Shown here: piece by piece, positions 17,517-25,081 of the stretch
Layout: each line of letters begins with the position of its first letter
Numbering within the stretch: position 1 is the stretch's first letter
Assembly (NCBI RefSeq): GCF_050586345.1
Contig: NZ_JBOCEF010000017.1
Coordinates: 15,174-79,173 of the forward strand
Reading direction: 5' to 3'
From: JBOCEF01 sp050586345
GTDB lineage: Bacteria; Pseudomonadota; Alphaproteobacteria; Rhodobacterales; Rhodobacteraceae
Length of the DNA: 64,000 bases
Notes under the pieces: generated by a model
What the model was told of the DNA's origin: nothing
Databases searched by the model: none
What the model saw: the letters and a program-made list of their open reading frames with translations, nothing else
Translations under genes and position numbers: made by a program

Positions 17517-18494
17517 ATGACCGCCGACACCTCTCCCGCCCTGTGGCACCTCGCGCCCGGCGTCTCCGCCATCCGTCCCGGCGCGGTCGGGGACGGCGCG
17601 GCCGAGCTGCGGATGATCCGCTCCGCCCTCTCGCGCGGGACCGAACGGCTGGTGCGCGCGGGCCGGGTGCCGGAAAGCGAGCACGAGCGCATGCGCGGCC
17701 CGGCGATGGAGGGCGCGTTCCCTTTCCCGGTCAAGTACGGCTATTGCGCGGTGGCCGAGGTGATTTCCGGCCCCGAGGCGCTGGTCGGGCGGCAGGTCTT
17801 CACCCTCCATCCCCACCAGGCGCGGTTCCGGGCCGATCCGGCGGCGCTGCTGCCGCTCCCCGGGGGGCTGCCCCCCGCCCGCGCCACGCTGACCGCCAAC
17901 ATGGAGACGGCGCTGAACGCCGCCTGGGATGGCGGGATCGGCCCCGGCGACCGGGTGGCGGTGATCGGCGGCGGCGTGGTGGGCACGCTGATCGCCCGGC
18001 TCTGCGCCCGGATGCCGGGGGTGGAGGTCTGGCTCTCGGACCTCTCGCCCCGCCGCGCCGCGGGGGCGGAGGACCTGGGCGCGCGGGCGCTGGCGCCGGG
18101 CGCGGCGCTGGAGGGGCTGGACGCGGTGTTCGAAACCAGCGCCTCCGCCGCCGGGATGGCCGCCGCGCTGGGGATGCTGGGGGATGAAGGCGCGCTGGTC
18201 TCGGTCGGCTGGCACGGGGCGGGCGAGACGCCGCTGCCGCTGGGGGGCGCGTTCCATTCGAGGCGGCTGCGGGTGGTGTCCAGCCAGGTGGGCCGCCTGC
18301 CGCCCGCGCGGGCGCCGCGCTGGGACTATCGCCGCCGCCTGGCCGCCGCCGCGCAGCTGCTGGCCGAGGACCCCGGCGCCGATGCGCTGATCGGCGAGGA
18401 GGTGGCGCTGGAGGATCTGCCGGGGGCGCTGGACCGCCTGCTGTCGGAGGACGCGCCGGGGGCGACGGCGGTGGTGCGGTATGACGGGGCGTGA
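17517..18494 (+). CDS. MDR-superfamily (zinc-type) alcohol dehydrogenase-like protein
   Basis: The 325-residue medium-chain dehydrogenase/reductase has the family N-terminus MIRSALSRGTERLVRAG then FPFPVKYGYCAVAEV, and an NAD(P)-binding Rossmann motif VAVIGGGVVGTLIARL at about residues 145-160. It lacks an obvious set of catalytic zinc cysteines, so zinc use is doubtful. The start at 17517 has GGAG upstream. It lies upstream, in the same direction, of the PTPS-like, glycosyltransferase and methyltransferase genes, separated by two small minus-strand genes. It probably oxidises or reduces an intermediate of that pathway; the substrate is unknown. Confidence 0.8.
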   Translation: MTADTSPALWHLAPGVSAIRPGAVGDGAAELRMIRSALSRGTERLVRAGRVPESEHERMRGPAMEGAFPFPVKYGYCAVAEVISGPEALVGRQVFTLHPHQARFRADPAALLPLPGGLPPARATLTANMETALNAAWDGGIGPGDRVAVIGGGVVGTLIARLCARMPGVEVWLSDLSPRRAAGAEDLGARALAPGAALEGLDAVFETSASAAGMAAALGMLGDEGALVSVGWHGAGETPLPLGGAFHSRRLRVVSSQVGRLPPARAPRWDYRRRLAAAAQLLAEDPGADALIGEEVALEDLPGALDRLLSEDAPGATAVVRYDGA

Positions 18495-18532
18495 GGCCCC
18501 ACTAACGACTGTACGTCGTCGAAAGGCCTCGA

Positions 18533-18772
18533 TCAGATCCGTTCGACGTCCAACCCGGCGCGCCTGAGGCGCGGAGCGATTTTCTTCATCTTCGTAAACT
18601 CGGCTGTGTACGACGCCGCGATACCAAGCGCCTCGCAAAATTCTCGTCCAGACACGCCTTCCAAGTCATCGGCGTGCTTGATGATCTGCAGATGAAGTTC
18701 AGCAGTGTAGGCATTCCGGGGGGCGCCCTCCAACGCGTCTTTGATGCTCAGAATCGCGGCTCGGAAATTCAT
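18533..18772 (-). CDS. Small hypothetical protein of atypical base composition
   Basis: The 79-residue protein (ATG at 18772, with AGG 9 nt upstream; a second ATG at 18787 adds five residues) is not assigned to a family. Its second half (SGREFCEALGIAASYTAEF then TKMKKIAPRLRRAG) looks like a small helix-turn-helix with a basic end. Codon use is clearly less GC-rich at third positions than in all neighbours, which suggests recent acquisition. It interrupts the otherwise plus-strand pterin-like cluster. Confidence 0.6.
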   Translation of the reverse strand: MNFRAAILSIKDALEGAPRNAYTAELHLQIIKHADDLEGVSGREFCEALGIAASYTAEFTKMKKIAPRLRRAGLDVERI

Positions 18773-18840
18773 GGCGAAGAACCTCATTCATTAGACCCAC
18801 AGCTCTTGTAGCATTTGAAACGGATGCGGGGACAGGCTCA

Positions 18841-19086
18841 TCAACCCGCATCCGCCAGCCAGCCCACCGCCGCCTTGGCCGCCGCCAGCGCGTCCTCGGC
18901 GCTCTCGAACCGCGCGGCGCCGGGATGGCCGATGCTGCACCGGCCGCGCCCGCCCTCGGGGTCGCGGCGAAACTCGTCGAACCCGAAAGAGCCGTCGGGG
19001 CGGCGGAACAGGTCCACGCAGATCGTCTCGCCCCCCATGTCTCCGCCCAGGTTGATCGACCGGATCACCGTGGTCTCATGCGCCAT
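18841..19086 (-). CDS. Small hypothetical protein
   Basis: The 81-residue protein starts MAHETTVIRSINLGGDMGGE and has a compact alpha/beta pattern (TICVDLFRRPDGSFGFDEFR) ending in a helix (ESAEDALAAAKAAVGWLAD). The base composition is typical of the host. No family is recognised. It sits between the MDR dehydrogenase and the PTPS-like gene, on the opposite strand. Confidence 0.55.
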   Translation of the reverse strand: MAHETTVIRSINLGGDMGGETICVDLFRRPDGSFGFDEFRRDPEGGRGRCSIGHPGAARFESAEDALAAAKAAVGWLADAG

Positions 19087-19384
19087 GACGCCCCTCCGCC
19101 GCAGGCCCCGCGCCCGCCAGCCGCGCATCCTGCCCCGCCGCGCGCGCGCCGTCGACGCCCCGCGCCCCGGCCCGCCGCCCCGCGCCGCGCGGCCCCGTCC
19201 GCGCGCGGGCCGAGGGGGCTCGATGCCCCCGAGGGCCGCCACCCGGCGCAACCGCCCGCCGCTCCCGCCTCATCCCATTCCCGAGAGCGTCCCCGCCGCC
19301 GCTTGACCCCGCCCCCCGCGCCGCTTTCATGACATCGACGCGGGGGCCGCCGTCCCATGCCCGCCGCCAAAGCCAGGAGCCCGC

Positions 19385-19777
19385 ATGTACGCCGTCGAAG
19401 TCCGCGACCACGTGATGATCGCCCATTCCCTTCCCGGAGAGCTGTTCGGCCCCGCCCAGGGCCTGCACGGCGCCACCTACGTGGTCGACGCCGCCTTCTT
19501 CCGCACCGAACTCGGCCCCGAGCGGGTCGTCGTCGATATCGGCCGCGCCACCGACACGCTGAAGGCGGCCCTGAAACCCCTCGCCTATGCCAACCTGGAC
19601 GAGACCCTGCCCGGCGAGCTCACCACCACCGAGTTCCTGTGCAAGCACATCTGGGACGTGCTGGCCGCCGCCGCGCGCCAGGGCGATCTCGGCCCCGGCT
19701 CCGAGGACCTGAGCCTGATCCGCGTGAAGCTCAATGAATCCCATGCCGCGCGGGCGTGGTACGAGGCCGCGCCGTGA
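19385..19777 (+). CDS. 6-pyruvoyl-tetrahydropterin synthase/QueD-fold protein with altered active site
   Basis: The 130-residue protein has the size and order of PTPS/QueD enzymes, which act on dihydroneopterin triphosphate. Recognisable parts are AHSL (His14), LHG (His28), VVDIGRATDTLKAAL, NLDE, TTTEFLCKHIWDVL and the C-terminal Glu in VKLNESHAARAWYE. The third zinc His is replaced (HGH is HGA at 28-30). The catalytic Cys four residues before His28 is Ala24, and the catalytic Asp-His pair (LDHxNL) is LAYANL. It is therefore unlikely to do standard PTPS or QueD chemistry. AGGAG lies 6 nt before the ATG. Its stop overlaps the GTG of the next gene. Confidence 0.8.
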   Translation: MYAVEVRDHVMIAHSLPGELFGPAQGLHGATYVVDAAFFRTELGPERVVVDIGRATDTLKAALKPLAYANLDETLPGELTTTEFLCKHIWDVLAAAARQGDLGPGSEDLSLIRVKLNESHAARAWYEAAP

Positions 19778-20850
19778 CGAAGGCCCCGCTCCGCGCCCGG
19801 CTCGCCCTTCCCGGCGACCCGGCCACGCCCACGGGCGGCTATGTCTATGACCGCCGCCTGATGGGGGCCGCGCCGGGCGCGGGGCTGGACCTGTCGCTCC
19901 TGCCGCTGCCCGGCGGCTTCCCGACGCCCTGCGGCGCGACGCTGGCCGCGGCGCTCGGGATCCTGCGCGCCGCCGCAGACGCCGACCCCTCGCCGATCTT
20001 CATCGACGGGTTGGCCATGGGGGTGATGCCGGCCGAGGCGCTGGCCGCGCTGCCGGTCCCGGTCATCGCCCTCCACCACCACCCGCTGGGGATGGAGCCG
20101 GGGCTGGCGCCGGAGCGCGCCGCGGCGCTGATCGCCTCGGAGACCGCGGCGCTGGCCGCCTGCGCCGCGGTGCTGACGACCTCGCACGAAACGGCGAAGA
20201 CGCTGACGGGGCGCCTTGGCGTTCCGCCCGAGAAGATCGCCGTCGCCCTGCCCGGGCTCGACCGCGCTCCCGCCGCGCCGCGCCGCGGGACGCCGCCGCA
20301 TATTCTCGGGGTCGGGACCATCTCGGCCCGCAAGGGCTGGGACGTGCTGGCGCGGGCGCTGGCGCAGCTCGCCGACCTCCCGTGGACCGCCGAGATCATC
20401 GGCCCGCGGGACCGCGAACCCGCCGCCGACGCGGCGCTGCAAGGGCTGATCGAGGAGCTCGGCCTCTCTCCCCGCCTCCGCCTCTCCGGCCCCCAGCCCG
20501 CCGAGGCGCTGCGCGACGCCTACCAGGGGGCGGATGCGTTCTGCCTGCCGTCGCGCTATGAAGGGTTCGGGATGGTCGCGGCCGAGGCGATGGCCCATGC
20601 CCTGCCCGTCGTGACCACCACTGCGGGCGCCCTGCCCGAGGCGACGGGGGGCGCGGCCCTGCTGGTCCCGCCGGACGATGCCGAGGCGCTGGCCGGGGCG
20701 CTGCGCCGCGTGCTCACCGACCGGGCGGAGGCCGACCGCATGGCCGCCGCCTCGGCCGCCCGCGCCGCCGCCCTTCCGACGTGGGAGGACGCGGCCCGCA
20801 TCGCCGCCGGGCTCATCGCCCGGGTCACACGAACGGAGGACGCCGCATGA
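19774..20850 (+). CDS. GT4-family glycosyltransferase
   Basis: The 358-residue GT-B enzyme has an N-terminal acceptor domain (with YVYDRRLM and LHHHPLGMEPGL). Its C-terminal donor domain has VGTISARKGWDVLARALAQL and the GT4 signature PSRYEGFGMVAAEAMAHALP followed by TTAGALPE. It transfers a sugar from a nucleotide-sugar donor. The acceptor is unknown, but coupling to the PTPS-like gene suggests a pterin-like or related small molecule. The GTG start at 19774 overlaps the PTPS stop (GTGA), and its own stop overlaps the methyltransferase ATG (ATGA), so all three are translationally coupled. Confidence 0.88.
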   Translation: MTKAPLRARLALPGDPATPTGGYVYDRRLMGAAPGAGLDLSLLPLPGGFPTPCGATLAAALGILRAAADADPSPIFIDGLAMGVMPAEALAALPVPVIALHHHPLGMEPGLAPERAAALIASETAALAACAAVLTTSHETAKTLTGRLGVPPEKIAVALPGLDRAPAAPRRGTPPHILGVGTISARKGWDVLARALAQLADLPWTAEIIGPRDREPAADAALQGLIEELGLSPRLRLSGPQPAEALRDAYQGADAFCLPSRYEGFGMVAAEAMAHALPVVTTTAGALPEATGGAALLVPPDDAEALAGALRRVLTDRAEADRMAAASAARAAALPTWEDAARIAAGLIARVTRTEDAA

Positions 20851-21635
20851 GCTTCTCGCCCGACTGGCTGGCGCTGCGCGCCCCCGCCGACGCCGCCGCA
20901 CGCGACGCGGGGCTGGTCGCCCTGCTCGACGACTGGGCGAAGACCCGGCCGGGGCCGCTGAAGGTCGTGGACCTCGGCTGCGGCGCGGGGGCGACCTTCG
21001 CCGCGCTCGACGCCTGTCTGCCGGGGGCGGACTGGCTGCTGCTGGACAACGATCCGGACCTGCTGGAGATCGCCGCCGCCTGCGCGCCCGGCGATCCGGG
21101 CGCCGGCTCGGTCACCACCGGGCGCGCGGATCTGAACGACTCCATCGAAGGGGCGGTGGCCGGCGCGGACCTGGTGACCGCCTCGGCGCTCTTCGACCTC
21201 GCCAGCCAGGCCTGGATCGACCGCCTCGTGGCCGCGCTGCCGAAGGGCGCCGCGCTCTATGCCGCGCTCTCCTATGACGGGGCCGAAAGCTGGGTCCCCG
21301 CGCACGAGGCCGAGCGCGAGGCGCAGAAGGCGTTCCGCGCCCACCAGCGGCGCGACAAGGGCTTCGGCGGCCCGGCGCTCGGCCCCGAGGCCGCGGATGC
21401 GCTGGTCGAGGCGCTGGTCGCCTCGGGCCGCGACGTGCGCCGCGCGCCCTCGGCCTGGCGGCTGGAACGGCCCCGCGACGGCGCGCTGATCGAGGCGCTG
21501 GCCGCCGGCTCCGCCGCCGCGGTGGCAGAGATCGGGACGCTGGACGAGGAGAGCTTCGCTGAATGGGCCGCCGCCCGCGTCGCCGCCGAGGAGGTCCTGA
21601 TCGGGCACGAGGACATCCTGGCCCTGCCGGTCTGA
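20847..21635 (+). CDS. Class I SAM-dependent methyltransferase
   Basis: The 262-residue Rossmann-fold enzyme has motif I VVDLGCGAGATFAAL near residues 40-55, an acidic motif II (LLLDNDPDLLEIA), and motif-IV-like TASALFDLAS. The C-terminal half carries the substrate region (YDGAESWVPAHEAEREAQKA). It transfers a methyl group from SAM to an unidentified acceptor. Its start overlaps the glycosyltransferase stop in ATGA, so it belongs to the same coupled unit. A strong hairpin terminator follows. Confidence 0.88.
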   Translation: MSFSPDWLALRAPADAAARDAGLVALLDDWAKTRPGPLKVVDLGCGAGATFAALDACLPGADWLLLDNDPDLLEIAAACAPGDPGAGSVTTGRADLNDSIEGAVAGADLVTASALFDLASQAWIDRLVAALPKGAALYAALSYDGAESWVPAHEAEREAQKAFRAHQRRDKGFGGPALGPEAADALVEALVASGRDVRRAPSAWRLERPRDGALIEALAAGSAAAVAEIGTLDEESFAEWAAARVAAEEVLIGHEDILALPV

Positions 21636-21770
21636 GGCGCGCGCGCGCCGCGCCGCGCGGGGCCCGGGGGAAGGACGCGGCGGCGTCCGGGCGGGCGGGC
21701 CGTCGGCAAGCGCAGCGCAGGCGCGGTCCGACCGCTCCCCCGCAGCGCCACCCCCCGCGATGCGCCACGC

Positions 21771-21806
21771 AAAAGGGGCGCGCCCCGCCCGGGCCGCGCC
21801 CCTTTT
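21771..21806. terminator. Bidirectional terminator between methyltransferase and cytochrome b561 genes
   Basis: AAAAGGGGCGCG at 21771-21782 pairs perfectly with CGCGCCCCTTTT at 21795-21806. T runs exist in both directions and the flanking genes converge, so it serves both transcripts. Confidence 0.85.
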
Positions 21807-21844
21807 CCTTGCCGAAAGCCCGACAGCCCCACCCGGCGGCTGCC

Positions 21845-22423
21845 TCACTCCTGTTCCCCGGCCTCGCGCCCGCTTCCGGTCATCCGCTCGACCACCCCGT
21901 CGCGCTTGACCCAGCCATGCCAGGCCGCCCCCGCGATGTGCAGCGCCACCAGCGCCAGCAGCGCCATCGCCAGCGCGCCGTGCACGCTCAGCACCAGCCC
22001 CGAGGCCTCCCGGTCCTGGCCCACGAGGTCGGGCATCGTCAGCACGAAGAAATTCGCCACCCCCGGCCCGAACAGGCTCGTCCCCAGCCAGCCCAGCACC
22101 GGCAGCGCCACCAGCAGCACGTAGATCAGGTGATGCACCGCGGTGGACAGGATCCGCTCATGCCTCGCCAGCGGCGGATCATGCGGCGGGGTCCCGAACG
22201 CAACCTTCGCCGCGATGCGCGCGATCATCAGGAACAGCGCCAGGAACCCGAAGCTCTTGTGCCACCAGTAGAGGTCGCCCAGCCCAAGCCCGCCGCCCGT
22301 CAGCTCGCGCACCTCCGCGTCCGAGAGGTTCTCGATCCCGATCCCCAGCGGCGCGATCACCACGATGGCCGCCGCGACGGCCCAGTGCAACGCGCGCTGG
22401 ACCGGGTGATAGACGCCGGACAT
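21845..22423 (-). CDS. Cytochrome b561-type membrane protein
   Basis: The 192-residue integral membrane protein has four transmembrane helices and the conserved histidines of bacterial cytochrome b561 (CybB): HPVQRALHW in helix 1, YWWHKSFGFLALF in helix 2, TAVHHLIYVLL in helix 3, and VHGALAMALLALVALHIAG in helix 4. It should bind two b haems and pass electrons from quinol or a reductant across the membrane. It lies 113 bp downstream of the RibD-like reductase gene on the same strand, and the two face the PTPS-glycosyltransferase-methyltransferase unit. Confidence 0.9.
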   Translation of the reverse strand: MSGVYHPVQRALHWAVAAAIVVIAPLGIGIENLSDAEVRELTGGGLGLGDLYWWHKSFGFLALFLMIARIAAKVAFGTPPHDPPLARHERILSTAVHHLIYVLLVALPVLGWLGTSLFGPGVANFFVLTMPDLVGQDREASGLVLSVHGALAMALLALVALHIAGAAWHGWVKRDGVVERMTGSGREAGEQE

Positions 22424-22536
22424 GTCCTCGGCTCCTGTGCAGACTCTCCCTCGGGCGCGGGGTCATCCCCACACCCGCCCGGGGTCCGTCGGACCGGCGC
22501 GCAAGGCCCCCTCCCCGGGGCCGTCGTCGTGACCGC

Positions 22537-23241
22537 TCAGGCCGCGCTCGCCGCCCGCGCCGCGCGCAGATCGCAGGCGAACAACACGTCGCCGTCATCG
22601 AACAGGTGCACGCGGGCGCGCGGACGCATGGCTTCGTCGAGCGTCTCGATCGGCGCCAGCCGGAACCCCGGCTTGCCGGACCCGAGGATCATCGGCGCGA
22701 CCAGCACGTGCAACATGTCGACTGCGCCCGCGTCAATGAAACGCGCCAGCGTCTCGGCGCCCCCTTCCACCAGGATCCGCCGCAGCCCCCGCGCCGCCAG
22801 CGCCGCCACGATGTCCGCCGGGGCGAAACCGTTCGGCCCGCAGGGCAGCTCCAGCGTCTCGGCCCCCGCGGGGCCCGCCACGCCCTCGCGCACCACCGCC
22901 AGCACCGGCGCTGCGCCGTCGGCGAACATCCGCGCGCCGCAGGGCGCCCGCCCCGAGGGGTCCAGCACCACCCGCACCGGGCTGTCCCCGGCGCAGCGGC
23001 GCACGGTCAGCTGCGGATCGTCCGCCTCGACCGTGCCGACGCCCACCAGCACCGCGTCCACCTGCGCGCGCAGCGCGTGCAGATGGTCGAGCGCCCGGCG
23101 CCCGTTGATGTACTTGCTCGCCCCCGTCACGGTGGCGATGCGCCCGTCGAGGCTCTGCCCCAGCTGGGCGACCACGAACGTCTCGCCCTCTCCGGTGACG
23201 GGCAGCTCGGGGGGACCGAAATCGGGAACGACCTGGTTCAT
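22537..23241 (-). CDS. RibD C-terminal-domain (dihydrofolate-reductase-fold) reductase
   Basis: The 234-residue protein is a stand-alone reductase domain of the RibD family, without the N-terminal deaminase domain. Key motifs are VAQLGQSLDGRIATVTGASK near the N-terminus, VDAVLVGVGTVEADDPQLTVR at about residues 60-80, and the NADPH-loop-like ILVEGGAETLARFIDAG near 170. In riboflavin synthesis this fold reduces a pyrimidine ribosyl intermediate. As a single domain beside pterin-like genes it more likely reduces a pteridine or pyrimidine precursor. It follows opgC by 37 bp and precedes the cytochrome b561 gene. Confidence 0.88.
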   Translation of the reverse strand: MNQVVPDFGPPELPVTGEGETFVVAQLGQSLDGRIATVTGASKYINGRRALDHLHALRAQVDAVLVGVGTVEADDPQLTVRRCAGDSPVRVVLDPSGRAPCGARMFADGAAPVLAVVREGVAGPAGAETLELPCGPNGFAPADIVAALAARGLRRILVEGGAETLARFIDAGAVDMLHVLVAPMILGSGKPGFRLAPIETLDEAMRPRARVHLFDDGDVLFACDLRAARAASAA

Positions 23242-23278
23242 GGAAGACTCGCTCGTGCAATGACTGAAGAAGAGGGGT

Positions 23279-24928
23279 TCATTCGGCGGGGACCGGCGCC
23301 GCGCCCGGGGCGGGGGATGAAGCGGCGGCGGGCGGATGCGCGGCCCGCGGCGCCTGCCCGCGCCAGGGCTGGCGCTTGAACCAGCCGACGACCGTCGCGG
23401 TCAGGATCAACGCGCCGAAGCCCGCGAGGTTCAGCGCGCCCCAGACCCAGACGCCCGAGCCGACCAGGTCGACCGCGAAGCCCATCGCCTGCGCCAGCGC
23501 CATCGAGGTCAGGAACACCGCCAGCGACTGCGACCCGACCCGGCGCACCAGCTCGACCAGCAGCGCCCAGCCGGGGCCGCGCACCCTGTCCCGCACCGCC
23601 GCGGGGGCCAGGGACCAGCCGAGGGCCACCAGCGCCGCGCCGTTGAGGATCTGCAGGATCCCGATCCAGCGGTCCCCCGCCAGAAGGTCGACGTCAAACA
23701 GCGCCCGCGGAAGATCACCGTAAAGCGCCAGGACGGCGGCGTCGAGCGGGGGCGCGATCGCCCGGATCTCCTGCGCCAGCGCATAGGGCGCGGTCAGCGC
23801 CGCGGCGGCGGCGATCAGCGCCAGGCGCCGCCCCGTCGCCGCCCCCGGCAGGGCCAGCGGACGGGACAGCTTCTCGCCCTTCTCGCCCGCCCACATCCAC
23901 GCCAGGTAGCCCAGCGCCAGGAAATGCACCCAGCGCAGCAGCCCCTGCGGCGTCTTGGCCCAGAGCGGCTGGAGCGCCTCGCGCCCCGCAGCCGCCGCAT
24001 CCGCCAGCGCGCCCTCGGGCAGCCACACGCCCTGGTGCAGCTTCCACCACGCGAAGGGCAGCGAGAGGACGAGGAAAGCGGCTGCGGCCCAGCCCAGCGC
24101 GCGGCTGCGCGGCGGCGCCGGCAGCCAGCGCATGCCGAAGGCGAAGCCGGTGAAGAACACCAGCTGCCAGCCGAACGGGTTGAAGAACCACGGAAGATCA
24201 TCGCGCCAAGGGCGGCTCGGCAGGTCCAGCGCCCCGGTCTGCGCCACGGCCCAGAGGCCCCAGACCAGCGCCGCCACCGCCCAGCGCCCGCCGAGCCGAT
24301 GCGCGCCCATCACCAGCGGCACCATGGCGAGGATCGCGAGATACATCGGCAGGATGTCGAAATAGTTCGGCACCCAGGTCAGCGTCAGCAGCCCGATGAC
24401 GGCCTCCGAGAACTGCGTCTCCCACGGGATCAGCGGCAGCGAGCCGAGATAGCGCTTGCCCTCCGGCCCCAGCCCCGAGGCGTCGAACAGCGCCATCAGC
24501 GCGGTCACCGCGATCACCAGCCCCACATGCGCCCAGTAGACCTGCCAGACCCGGAAGCCAATCCGCGCCGAGCCGAGCCCGAAGCCCCGGTCCCGGAACG
24601 CCGATCCGAAGGCCAGCGCCGAGGCGAGGCCCGAGCAGAACACGAAGATCTCGGTCGCGTCGGAAAACCCGAACCGCGCCGGGATCCACAGCGTCCACGG
24701 GTTCCCCGGCGTGTGGGCGAGCAGGATGATGAACATCGCCAGCCCGCGGAAGAAATCGAGCCGCAGGTCCCGCGCCCTGCGCGCGGGCGCGTGGATCGGG
24801 CCGGACGCGCGGGCCCGGCCCTGCCCGGAGGGCTCGTGCGCCGAAGGTTCATGCGCAGGACGGGCGCCCGCGCCGGGCCGCGCCGTCGCCGCCCCGCCCA
24901 TCGCGTCCTGCTTCGCGCCGTGGTTCAT
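23279..24928 (-). CDS. opgC: OpgC-family membrane acyltransferase
   Basis: The 549-residue membrane protein has about ten transmembrane helices and the OpgC pattern RDLRLDFFRGLAMFIILLAH, then SDATEIFVFCSGLASALAFG. In characterised bacteria OpgC adds succinyl groups to periplasmic glucans. The first 45 or so residues are Pro/Ala/Gly-rich and not part of the family. The ATG at 24928 is chosen over an upstream alternative. Because it is only 37 bp from the RibD-like gene, it could instead acylate a product of the neighbouring cluster. The link to mdoH, 6 kb away, favours the glucan role. Confidence 0.85.
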   Translation of the reverse strand: MNHGAKQDAMGGAATARPGAGARPAHEPSAHEPSGQGRARASGPIHAPARRARDLRLDFFRGLAMFIILLAHTPGNPWTLWIPARFGFSDATEIFVFCSGLASALAFGSAFRDRGFGLGSARIGFRVWQVYWAHVGLVIAVTALMALFDASGLGPEGKRYLGSLPLIPWETQFSEAVIGLLTLTWVPNYFDILPMYLAILAMVPLVMGAHRLGGRWAVAALVWGLWAVAQTGALDLPSRPWRDDLPWFFNPFGWQLVFFTGFAFGMRWLPAPPRSRALGWAAAAFLVLSLPFAWWKLHQGVWLPEGALADAAAAGREALQPLWAKTPQGLLRWVHFLALGYLAWMWAGEKGEKLSRPLALPGAATGRRLALIAAAAALTAPYALAQEIRAIAPPLDAAVLALYGDLPRALFDVDLLAGDRWIGILQILNGAALVALGWSLAPAAVRDRVRGPGWALLVELVRRVGSQSLAVFLTSMALAQAMGFAVDLVGSGVWVWGALNLAGFGALILTATVVGWFKRQPWRGQAPRAAHPPAAASSPAPGAAPVPAE

Positions 24929-25081
24929 CCGTGTTTCCCCCGCGCCGGGCCGCGGGCGGTCCCGGACGGGTCCGGTCCCCTCGGCGGCGGCGCCGTTTCC
25001 GTAAAGATGGAGCATCCCGCCCCGCCGTCCACAGGCGCGGCGCCGGGGCCTGTCCCCCCGCCGCGCCCGCGGGCGCCCCGG

